Assembly: GCA_016931875.1 (NCBI GenBank)
Contig: JAFGDX010000284.1
Coordinates: forward strand, 1 to 10,167
DNA: 10,167 bases
Direction: 5' to 3'
Source: Prolixibacteraceae bacterium
GTDB lineage: Bacteria > Bacteroidota > Bacteroidia > Bacteroidales > Prolixibacteraceae
Notes under the pieces: generated by a model
What the model saw: the letters and a program-made list of their open reading frames with translations, nothing else
Database searches by the model: none
Told to the model about the DNA's origin: nothing
Made by a program: the position numbers and the translations under genes
In this document: piece after piece, positions 1 through 6,144 of the stretch
How the letters are laid out: every line of letters begins with the position of its first letter
Position numbering within the stretch: the stretch's first letter is position 1

Positions 1-35
1 ACCTTGTCGGAATGATAGGGTGAGGGTGCCGGTTG

Positions 36-66
36 CTGAGCTGGTGACTTGGGTTCACCTGCTCAG
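36..66. repeat. hairpin 1 of the left-end cluster
   Basis: CTGAGC-T-GGTGA (36-47) pairs with TCACC-T-GCTCAG (55-66): 11 base pairs with one T-T mismatch and a 7-nt loop. There is no following T-run on either strand, so it is not an ordinary intrinsic terminator. It belongs to a cluster of three inverted repeats and may be part of a dispersed palindromic element. Confidence 0.6.
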
Positions 67-81
67 TGGAGCGATGTTTGA

Positions 82-131
82 GGAGCATTTCGATGCTCCG
101 AAGGCATCTGCCACACACATCCCTTCGGAGC
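82..131. repeat. two mutually exclusive hairpins
   Basis: GGAGCAT (82-88) pairs perfectly with ATGCTCC (93-99) across a TTCG loop. GCTCCGAAGG (95-104) pairs perfectly with CCTTCGGAGC (122-131) across 17 nt. The two structures share bases 95-99, so only one can form at a time. Such alternatives occur in attenuators, but no gene follows on either strand, so a repeat-element origin is more likely. Confidence 0.6.
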
Positions 132-355
132 CTTTGGAACAATCGCGCTGCAACGGATGCAAACGAGGAGGAGCGGAAAAACTATCCCGGAAATTCGTAT
201 TATTGGGCAGCCAATCCTTTCAGGATATGGAAACCTGACAGAATTATTCCTGTACGCACGAATTCAATTCAGGAGGAATTAAAGGTTTATAGAATTTGAC
301 GTATTATGTTCGTACGACTTCCCGAGGGATTTTCACTTCGTTTCAACCGGCCGGA

Positions 356-463
356 GTCGAATGTTTCCTGCTGTTGTTGCGGTATTCCTATAAACATGCG
401 TCCTCGCCGAGGTCGGATTCTATGCTGGTTCGTTATTGCTGTAAACATTCGACCTTGCTGAGG
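356..463. repeat. 30-bp direct repeat (51-bp period) plus an inverted partial copy
   Basis: Two direct copies lie at 383-412 and 434-463, 24 of 30 bases identical by my alignment and 51 bp apart. Read on the minus strand they start CCTCRGC and continue to ATGTTTA. An 11-bp core, GTCGAATGTTT, occurs in the opposite orientation at 356-366, making an inverted repeat with 443-453. Because 51 is a multiple of 3, a minus-strand frame translates each unit with a GRMF motif, which gives a spurious-looking repetitive ORF. I read this as a dispersed intergenic repeat, not a protein gene. Confidence 0.55.
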
Positions 464-493
464 CTGATTGTTTTGTTTGCTCAACATTGTTGA

Positions 494-2728
494 TTACCAC
501 CTGAATGTGTAGGTGTATTTCAACAAAACCGTCCGGCTCGCGGTAAAGGGCAATGCAGGTGTTGTTCGTTCTCTGGAGGTATGCAGCCGTTCGTCGTAAA
601 CCAGGTAAAAATCGTTGCCGTCGCGCGGATTGTAGCGAAAACGGATGTTGCCAACCACCCCGTCGATGGCCGTATTGTACTGCACAAAGGCCGAAAACGA
701 GGATTTGGTCGTCAGTGTCATCAAACCATTTAACCGCACAATGTGGTTGGTAAATTCCCTTTCGCGTTCCGGGAATTTCACCCGGTCAATCCGGTAATAA
801 AGCCCGATATCATAATCAGTTCCGATTTTCAGGTAAGGCATAGTGTAGAATGACCATTTCCAGCCATCGTAGAAATTACCGGCTTCGGTAAAAAATGATG
901 TGGAAAAATCCCGCGACGAAGAAGTTTCAAACCATGCACTAAAGTTGGTGAATGAATATTCCCCGGCGGGAACAGTGGCCTGGTTGTTTCCCAGGATAAG
1001 TTCATTCGGAAGAGATTCCTGGCTCCAAAGTGCGCTGATGTACCATGTGTATCCTTTTTTTGCGCTGAAATCCCACTGCAACAAGGCATTTGTCGTTTCA
1101 TGATGGCCGGTAACGGTATTAAACCATGTGTTTCCCGAAAGCGAAATTTTATGGTGGCGCAAAAAGGAAGTATTGCCGGGCAGCCATCCATACTGGACGG
1201 TGGCATTGGGTCCCTGGTAATTTTGTTTTACTTCAAAACCGATTCCGGGGTTAAAATTTTTTCCCGACCAGCCATAAATAAAATCGTAGGCCAACCCGGT
1301 TTCACTGCGCCGCTGCCACCTGAAAACAAACCGGGAAGGGTCGATCCCGAAGAGTGTGTTCTCCGCATTATTTTCAAATGTTTGTGCCCATTTCAGGGTC
1401 AGGTATTCATCGCCGGCAACCCGGAAAAGGCCGTCTAAGCCGTAAGCCACATTGTACGAGCCGTCGGTTCCCAACCGGCTGGTAACCATTCCGCCAACGT
1501 AGGAGTAAGCATTAAAAACTTTCCGTTTTGTGCGAATAGCCCCAAAATTTTCTGAGGGATTCTCTGCCAATTTTTCGGTTTGCATATTCAGAAATCCCAC
1601 ATCCCATTTCCCCACTCTTCCGGTGAGCCGTGCTCCCCCGTAAATACGCACCGGGTTCCCGTTGTACAATCCAATCCGGCGGCTGTAAAAAAGGTTGCTG
1701 TTGCCCGAAAGCGAAAAATCAAACACATCGGCTTTTTCAAGAAAAAAATTTCTTTTTTCAGGGAAATACAGTGAAAATCGGGAGAGGTTAATAACCTCGT
1801 TGTCAGCCTCCACCTGGGCAAAATCGGTGTTGATGGTAAGGTCGGCGGTGAGGTTATTGGTGAGGCTGTATTTTACATCCAGCCCTGCATCCTTTTTAAA
1901 AGTGGAATGCATTTCATAACCGGTTTCCTGTTTGTTCAGCTGGTTTACCTGTCCGATTCCGGCAGTAACGAATGGTGTAATATACAGCGGCTTTTGGGGT
2001 TCCAGTCCTTCAAATTCCACGAGCGTTCCAAGAGAAGGTTTCCAGAAAGGATAGATATAATCGGGAGAAATAAGCGGCCACGTTACGGTTTCGTTTTTAG
2101 CCGCCACCGATCGCATCAGAATAAGACCCATTTGTGTTTTGCCCTCTTTGGTTTGAAACCGCAGGCTGGAAAGCGGGACTCTTGCTTCAGCCGTCCATCC
2201 GTCTTCCTGCATTACCGTTTCCGCATCCCAAAAGGTATTCCAGCTAAAATTGATATCGGAAGCGACCAGCAAATCATTTTTTATGGCTCCGTCATTACGG
2301 GCGCCGTTGGGATTGACGGCAAAAATGAAGGCATTTTCCTTGTCGTAAAATGAATCCATGGTGAACGCGAACCAGTCGGGGGCAAACGACATGTAATCGC
2401 GCTTTTTCCCAATAGCCCGTATTTGCTCAACGTTCTGGTAAAAAAACCGGGCCGATGCATAAAAATATTCATCATCGTACGCAAATTTGATGATTGATTT
2501 TTCGGTGGGCGCTTCCCCAAAAGCCGGCCTGTACATGACAAGGGGAAGTGCTTCAACGCGTTCCCATGCCGCTTCATCGGGAATCCCGTCGAAGGAGATT
2601 TCTCCGGAAATTCTGGTTACCTGGTAAGGCGCATTCGTTGGCAATGGTTCGCTGCTTTGCGCAAAGCAAAAAAAGGGAAACATTCCGGTAACGATTAAAA
2701 ACAGAAGGGTATAACCGAGTTGTTTCAT
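494..2728 (-). CDS. DUF5916 outer-membrane protein with N-terminal CBM9-like domain
   Basis: A secreted protein of 744 residues. Residues 1-24 form a signal peptide ending in CFAQ. Residues about 35-235 resemble the family 9 carbohydrate-binding-like (CBM9-like) domain often found ahead of DUF5916, with SFDGIPDEAAW near 45-55. The remainder matches the DUF5916 barrel: the hallmark block at 301-331 has TDFAQVEADNEVINL followed by FPEKRNFFLE, and the rest is rich in alternating aromatic strands. The protein ends in YTYTFRW, with the terminal aromatic residue typical of outer-membrane beta-barrels. The length is usual for the family. The biochemical function is unknown; proposed roles are substrate binding or passage at the outer membrane. 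It lies 189 bp behind the propeller gene with a structured repeat between, so it may be only loosely coupled to that operon. There is no Shine-Dalgarno site before the ATG, which is common in this phylum. Confidence 0.9.
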   Translation of the reverse strand: MKQLGYTLLFLIVTGMFPFFCFAQSSEPLPTNAPYQVTRISGEISFDGIPDEAAWERVEALPLVMYRPAFGEAPTEKSIIKFAYDDEYFYASARFFYQNVEQIRAIGKKRDYMSFAPDWFAFTMDSFYDKENAFIFAVNPNGARNDGAIKNDLLVASDINFSWNTFWDAETVMQEDGWTAEARVPLSSLRFQTKEGKTQMGLILMRSVAAKNETVTWPLISPDYIYPFWKPSLGTLVEFEGLEPQKPLYITPFVTAGIGQVNQLNKQETGYEMHSTFKKDAGLDVKYSLTNNLTADLTINTDFAQVEADNEVINLSRFSLYFPEKRNFFLEKADVFDFSLSGNSNLFYSRRIGLYNGNPVRIYGGARLTGRVGKWDVGFLNMQTEKLAENPSENFGAIRTKRKVFNAYSYVGGMVTSRLGTDGSYNVAYGLDGLFRVAGDEYLTLKWAQTFENNAENTLFGIDPSRFVFRWQRRSETGLAYDFIYGWSGKNFNPGIGFEVKQNYQGPNATVQYGWLPGNTSFLRHHKISLSGNTWFNTVTGHHETTNALLQWDFSAKKGYTWYISALWSQESLPNELILGNNQATVPAGEYSFTNFSAWFETSSSRDFSTSFFTEAGNFYDGWKWSFYTMPYLKIGTDYDIGLYYRIDRVKFPEREREFTNHIVRLNGLMTLTTKSSFSAFVQYNTAIDGVVGNIRFRYNPRDGNDFYLVYDERLHTSRERTTPALPFTASRTVLLKYTYTFRW

Positions 2729-2741
2729 CGCTTAAAATTTT

Positions 2742-2755
2742 TAACACTATTGTTA
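2742..2755. promoter_or_regulatory. small inverted repeat upstream of the DUF5916 gene
   Basis: TAACA-CTAT-TGTTA is a perfect 5-bp inverted repeat lying 14 bp before the DUF5916 start codon. It could be an operator or a leader hairpin. It is short enough to arise by chance in AT-rich DNA. Confidence 0.25.
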
Positions 2756-2771
2756 GTTAAAATAGAAGAAA

Positions 2772-2890
2772 GTTAATGGCTGAAGCCCCCGAATGTTGCG
2801 GGGTTCATTGCCCCCGGCTTCCCCGGAGGGATTCCTTTGGAAAAGCCGGAGGTAAAAATTACAGCACCTTAAACTGGCTGTAGCCATTAA
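2772..2890. repeat. structured intergenic element with long terminal inverted repeats
   Basis: TTAATGGCTGAAGCC (2773-2787) pairs with GGCTGTAGCCATTAA (2876-2890) at 13 of 15 positions, enclosing about 90 nt. Inside, CCGGCTT (2814-2820) pairs perfectly with AAGCCGG (2843-2849). Two C-runs (2786-2790 and 2811-2815) compete for one G-run (2800-2803). The interior is far more GC-rich than its flanks. The layout (terminal inverted repeats, no ORF, nested hairpins, between two genes) fits a MITE- or REP-like dispersed element, and it could also act as a transcriptional attenuator between the propeller gene and the DUF5916 gene. No target-site duplication is clear. Confidence 0.6.
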
Positions 2891-2917
2891 TAACTAAATC
2901 TTTCATTTTTAAAGTAT

Positions 2918-4468
2918 TTATTTCCCAAAAGCATACAGTGCCTCTGTTGAGCGCACCAACAGTTGATTGTCTGCAGCTACCGGTGAAGCAGCAATTTTTT
3001 CTTTCAGGTTGCATTGGGATATTACATTCAAATTTTCGTCCGGTTTAACCACAGTGATTTTGCCGTTGTAAGAGACAAAATAAATATGCCCGTTAGCCAG
3101 CAACGGGGAAGCCAGATAAGCACCCGGAGCGCCCAGTTTTTCGCGGTAAATAACCTCTCCGGTTCCAGTGTTCATGCAGGTAACCAGGCCGCCGTTTGAA
3201 ATCATGTAAACCTGGTTGCCGTTACAGAGAAGGGAAGGAATTTCGGCAATGTAGTTACTCTCTTTCCATATTAATTCAGGTTTTTGGGTTTCGTTTTCAG
3301 GCAGTTTTATGGCCACCACGCCATGTTCAAGCATATATTTTTCCCAGTATCCCTTCATTTGCTTCCACTCTGTTTCATTCATTGCATCATCTTTTGTAAA
3401 GTCAAAATTTGGGGCCACTTTTTGCCAGGAGTACATGGTGTCATCAGGGAATGGCAAATCCAGTTCGGGTCTTCGGAACAGCGCCAGTGAATCCGGTATT
3501 TCCGAAATCTGTATCAAACCGTCTGCATTGTGGTCTGCCAGGGACAATATGACGTTAAATTCAGGTAATTTGTCGTATAAACGGGTTTCGCCAATATTGG
3601 TAAAGCCGTTTACAAAAAGCATGTTGTTGCTAAGTACAGGGGTGCTGTTACCAAGTGTGACTATACTTAAGTTCCAGTTTTCACTGCCATCATCGATGTT
3701 GATTGATTTTAAACCCAGATATTGATGGAGAAGGATCTCGTTTCCCCGGATAACAGGTGTTGCCTGGCTTCCTGTTATATTTGCTGTATAAATTGTTTCA
3801 CCTGTTTCCTTGTCAAGTGCCAGCAATTCATTTAACCGGTTCACCAACAATATATTGTTTGCAACTACCGGCGAACCGCAGGAACCGTAGTCTGATTCAG
3901 GAATCGGTAATTTCTTTCCCCAAACCAGGTTTCCTTCGAAATCATAGCACACAACTCCGTAAGAACCAAAATAAACATACACATGTTTTCCGTCGGCTAC
4001 CGGTGTAGCAGCAGCCGGACTGCCAACTGCGTGAACAGGTTCAATGGAATCAGGCCAAACAGATTTCTCCCATAAAATCGCACCGGATTCTTTATTGATG
4101 CAGTAAGTAACCAACAGGCGGTCGTAAGGCTCATAGCCGGTCAGAAAAACAGAATTTTCCCATACACACGGAGAGGAAACACCGGAAGCAATTTCCGTTT
4201 TCCATACAAGGCTTTCCTCCGGCACCAGGCTGACAGGCGGATGGGCACCGGCAGGTGCCACACCGGAACAGTTGTTCCCGCGGAACTGAGCACAATAATT
4301 TTCGGCCAATGAATGAGAAACGACTTCTTTTTCAATTTCCTGCTGATATACTTCTATGGCCTCAGAATAAAGATATTCATTTTCATTTGTATTATTCTGA
4401 GCCGTGGTTACAGCAGCTGAAAGAAAAAGAAAAAAAGAAATGATTAAACAAAGTTTAAACTTGTTCAT
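2918..4468 (-). CDS. secreted PQQ-like beta-propeller protein with inserted EF-hand pair
   Basis: A 516-residue protein with a signal peptide (about residues 1-24, ending in TTAQ). The mature start carries the block FRGNNCSGV and then LVWKTEIASGVSSPCVW, typical of the secreted PQQ-like or BamB-like propellers of Bacteroidota and Planctomycetota. Blade strands recur, for example SPVVANNILLVNRLNELLALD and SPLLANGHIYFV, and the chain closes with AASPVAADNQLLVRSTEALYAFG. Between blades sits an EF-hand-like pair: DHNADGLIQISE (312-323), with canonical D/N/D/G and final E, and the weaker DFTKDDAMNETE (356-367), in which the usual Gly at loop position 6 is Asp. The fold is expected to be periplasmic or extracellular and to bind Ca2+; PQQ binding is not implied. 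The start lies 20 bp after the preceding gene's stop, so the two are very likely cotranscribed. The substrate is unknown. Confidence 0.88.
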   Translation of the reverse strand: MNKFKLCLIISFFLFLSAAVTTAQNNTNENEYLYSEAIEVYQQEIEKEVVSHSLAENYCAQFRGNNCSGVAPAGAHPPVSLVPEESLVWKTEIASGVSSPCVWENSVFLTGYEPYDRLLVTYCINKESGAILWEKSVWPDSIEPVHAVGSPAAATPVADGKHVYVYFGSYGVVCYDFEGNLVWGKKLPIPESDYGSCGSPVVANNILLVNRLNELLALDKETGETIYTANITGSQATPVIRGNEILLHQYLGLKSINIDDGSENWNLSIVTLGNSTPVLSNNMLFVNGFTNIGETRLYDKLPEFNVILSLADHNADGLIQISEIPDSLALFRRPELDLPFPDDTMYSWQKVAPNFDFTKDDAMNETEWKQMKGYWEKYMLEHGVVAIKLPENETQKPELIWKESNYIAEIPSLLCNGNQVYMISNGGLVTCMNTGTGEVIYREKLGAPGAYLASPLLANGHIYFVSYNGKITVVKPDENLNVISQCNLKEKIAASPVAADNQLLVRSTEALYAFGK

Positions 4469-4488
4469 AGCAGCATTTTGTTAAAGTT

Positions 4489-5373
4489 TTAATTCGGGTG
4501 ATTATTGGTTTGATTTCCGAAGCAATAGAGATGCTCCTTTCCCCGAATGAAAATCCGGCCTTCGGAAAAAGCAGGAGTGGCAAAACATTCTTCATTTATT
4601 TCCTGGAAATTCGTTGAGAATTTTATATTCGGAAACCGATTTTGCTTAAACCAATTGCCAGGCACCTTCAATATCCGGAATTGTTTCATTTTTTTTGAAG
4701 CCGTTTCATCTTCCATCATTTTTTCATATCTCAAGGATTCGCTAAGCTTGTTGGTGGTCATGCAACTCGAATAAACATTTGGACGGTCTTTTACCTCCAT
4801 GTAAAAATCGCCTTTTAAATTGTAAATGTTGAGATAGTTGGGGTTCCGTTCAATGTATTTGTTGATTGCCTTTTCTGCGGCTTTAAAATTATTTAAGTGT
4901 ATGCAATTGTAAACAGGAGTCGGGTTGTCGGTTACTTTTAAGAGAGAATTCCCGGATTCCCGGATTCCCATAAAGTTTTTAGTAATTGTCTGAAAGGTGA
5001 ATTGGATGTAATAAATTAATTTTTCTTTAGGATAAGGTAATATCAGTTTCCTAGCCAAATCTTTTGCATGAGTTTTTAGATTTTCATATAGCTGTTTAAG
5101 CGCTTTTTGTAATATTTGTTCAAACTCATTTGATGAACAGTAGCTTATTATTATAGCTGTTTTTGCATATTTTTCAAATTTATCATAACCTTCTTCGCAG
5201 ACAAATTTTGCATTTCCTATTTCAGCAGTGACTTCATAATAAATTTCACCCACCCTGTTGGGAATTGATGTTACCAGCATTTTTTTATGCTGTGCGGCCG
5301 AAATAAACCCGGTTAGCAATAACAGTAACATTATCTGAATAGTTCCCAGGTAGTTTTTCATAGTGTTTCGCAT
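4489..5373 (-). CDS. secreted hypothetical protein with a propeller-blade tail
   Basis: A 294-residue protein I do not recognise as a whole. A hydrophobic signal segment (about 11-27, ending in SAAQ) suggests export. Met5 is an equally plausible start, and neither has a Shine-Dalgarno site. Residues 50-150 are mixed and Lys/Tyr-rich without a known motif. AAEKAINKYIERNPNY (165-180), followed by LNIYNLKGDFYMEV, looks like one TPR-type helix pair. The last part (262-286) contains CFATPAFSEGRIFIRGKEHL and then YCFG, the typical closing strand of a PQQ-like propeller, which matches in kind the end of the downstream propeller protein. The rest of that propeller is absent. The middle of the gene (about 4980-5260) is visibly more AT-rich than its neighbours. 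It may be a chimera formed by replacement of most of a propeller gene, or a decaying gene still open. It sits 62 bp after the barrel-like gene and 20 bp before the propeller gene. Confidence 0.7.
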   Translation of the reverse strand: MRNTMKNYLGTIQIMLLLLLTGFISAAQHKKMLVTSIPNRVGEIYYEVTAEIGNAKFVCEEGYDKFEKYAKTAIIISYCSSNEFEQILQKALKQLYENLKTHAKDLARKLILPYPKEKLIYYIQFTFQTITKNFMGIRESGNSLLKVTDNPTPVYNCIHLNNFKAAEKAINKYIERNPNYLNIYNLKGDFYMEVKDRPNVYSSCMTTNKLSESLRYEKMMEDETASKKMKQFRILKVPGNWFKQNRFPNIKFSTNFQEINEECFATPAFSEGRIFIRGKEHLYCFGNQTNNHPN

Positions 5374-5435
5374 TTAATTTGTTACATAAAAATCCAATAA
5401 TCCAAACCGAACATTTGATTTAAGATTCAGTGGAA

Positions 5436-5984
5436 TTATTTGTTCGTCTGCTGATCGTCATTTTTAAAATATTCTCCCTTCCATTCTACTTTATAGCTGC
5501 TTTCTGAAGTAAAATGGCCTTTGTAGGTAGCAGTTCCGTGCATATTTTCATATTTTCCGGTGGCATCGGTCCACCACATATTCCCCTCAAAAGTTGTAAC
5601 TGGCTGGCCGTCTGCAGAAAGTTTTGTTGTCATTTTACCTTCCCACCGGGAAACAATCCGGTCATTGTCTTTTTCTATAATTACATACCCCTGGTGGAAT
5701 CCATTTCCCCTTGTTACATCGGTAAATGAAATGTTAACTGCCTGCGCATTTTGCATCCATTCGGTTTCTCCGGTGCTGAGGTTGTTCCCCTCTGCCTTGT
5801 TTAATCTCACCTGGTGCCCTTCTGCATCAGTAATATTGAATGCCTGTCCTTCAATCATGGTGTATTCTCCCGTTCCGGCAATCTTAAATTTTTGCTGGGC
5901 TTCGGCAGGTGTTAACGCCAGCGTAAAAATCAGACTGAATACAATTGTCCATGCTTCCGTTTTTTTAAATGCTGCTGTTTTCAT
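5436..5984 (-). CDS. secreted small beta-barrel-like protein (hypothetical)
   Basis: A 182-residue protein with a long signal peptide ending AEAQ (cleavage near 29/30). The mature part is predicted to be all-beta, with alternating polar and hydrophobic strands and many Gly turns. The segment ATGKYENMHGTATYKG (141-156) followed by a Trp/Tyr-rich strand recalls the T-G-R/K-F/Y-E-x-x-x-G turn of small lipocalin-like and allene-oxide-cyclase-like barrels. The lipoprotein at 9209-9802 has a comparable turn. Family assignment is an inference and ligand and function are unknown. A clear AGGAG-type ribosome-binding site (5992-5998, minus strand AGGAGAA) lies about 9 nt before the ATG, which supports this start. 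The gene heads the run ending in the propeller gene and stands 73 nt behind a GTTGCA array. Confidence 0.75.
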   Translation of the reverse strand: MKTAAFKKTEAWTIVFSLIFTLALTPAEAQQKFKIAGTGEYTMIEGQAFNITDAEGHQVRLNKAEGNNLSTGETEWMQNAQAVNISFTDVTRGNGFHQGYVIIEKDNDRIVSRWEGKMTTKLSADGQPVTTFEGNMWWTDATGKYENMHGTATYKGHFTSESSYKVEWKGEYFKNDDQQTNK

Positions 5985-5991
5985 TTTTTGG

Positions 5992-5998
5992 TTCTCCT
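5992..5998 (-). promoter_or_regulatory. ribosome-binding site of the small barrel gene
   Basis: Minus-strand AGGAGAA lies about 9 nt before the ATG at 5984. It is notable because most starts in this window have no such site. Confidence 0.6.
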
Positions 5999-6057
5999 TT
6001 TTTTTAATGAATAATTAGAATAAAATTCGGGAACATACTGATGCCAGACCAACCAAC

Positions 6058-6139
6058 TATGTTGCAAAGGCTTTAAATTATGTGTCAAATCTTTAACTTA
6101 TGTTGCAGGGGTAAAATTTATATTGCAGAGGGAGTTTTT
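6058..6139 (-). promoter_or_regulatory. operator array 1: four TATGTTGCAA-like direct repeats plus T-tract
   Basis: On the plus strand the copies start at 6058 (TATGTTGCAA), 6079 (TATGTGTCAA), 6099 (TATGTTGCAG) and 6119 (TATATTGCAG), with spacings of 21, 20 and 20 bp. CTTTAA precedes the second and third copies. A T-run (6135-6139) starts 8 nt after the final TGCA. The array fills the gap between the stop of the 706-residue regulator and the small barrel gene. Direct repeats at about 21 bp match the known geometry of AraC-family tandem half-sites (as at araI1/araI2), and two AraC-type genes lie next door. That one of them binds here is an inference. Confidence 0.72.
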
Positions 6140-6144
6140 GGGAC

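Larger units (their letters stand above)
1..493. other. gene-free left end with hairpins and repeat units
   Basis: I find no convincing gene here. The open frames are short, overlap one another on both strands and show no recognisable domain. Three strong inverted repeats crowd into the first 135 bases, and a repeated 30-bp unit occupies roughly 350-465; both are listed separately. The left edge, read on the minus strand, ends in a phrase containing ATTCCGAC, which resembles dispersed intergenic repeats I associate with Bacteroidota genomes; that resemblance is from memory and is weak evidence. No clear terminator for the DUF5916 gene, which ends at 494, is visible in this stretch. Confidence 0.6.

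Noticed and set aside
20..299. Two overlapping plus-strand open frames of 72 and 77 codons
   Set aside because: They run through the inverted repeats, overlap in different frames, lack recognisable motifs and have no neighbours on that strand.
356..463. CRISPR-like array
   Set aside because: Only two diverged direct units and one inverted partial copy are present; there is no conserved repeat-spacer pattern and no cas gene.
287..487. 66-codon minus-strand frame with repeated GRMF
   Set aside because: The peptide repeat follows from a 51-bp DNA repeat that also has an inverted partial copy, so a noncoding dispersed repeat explains it better.
829..1206. 125-codon minus-strand frame inside the DUF5916 gene
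   Set aside because: It lies wholly within the strongly supported DUF5916 coding region in another frame and shows no domain of its own.
2792..2799. AATGTTGC within the intergenic element as a further operator copy
   Set aside because: It is a single occurrence without periodic neighbours or a T-tract, and lies within the hairpin loop of another element.
5985..6060. A Bacteroidota-type promoter (TTG and TAnnTTTG) between array 1 and the small barrel gene
   Set aside because: TATGTTCC with an upstream TTG at 17 nt is only a partial match, and no equivalent is found behind the other two arrays.
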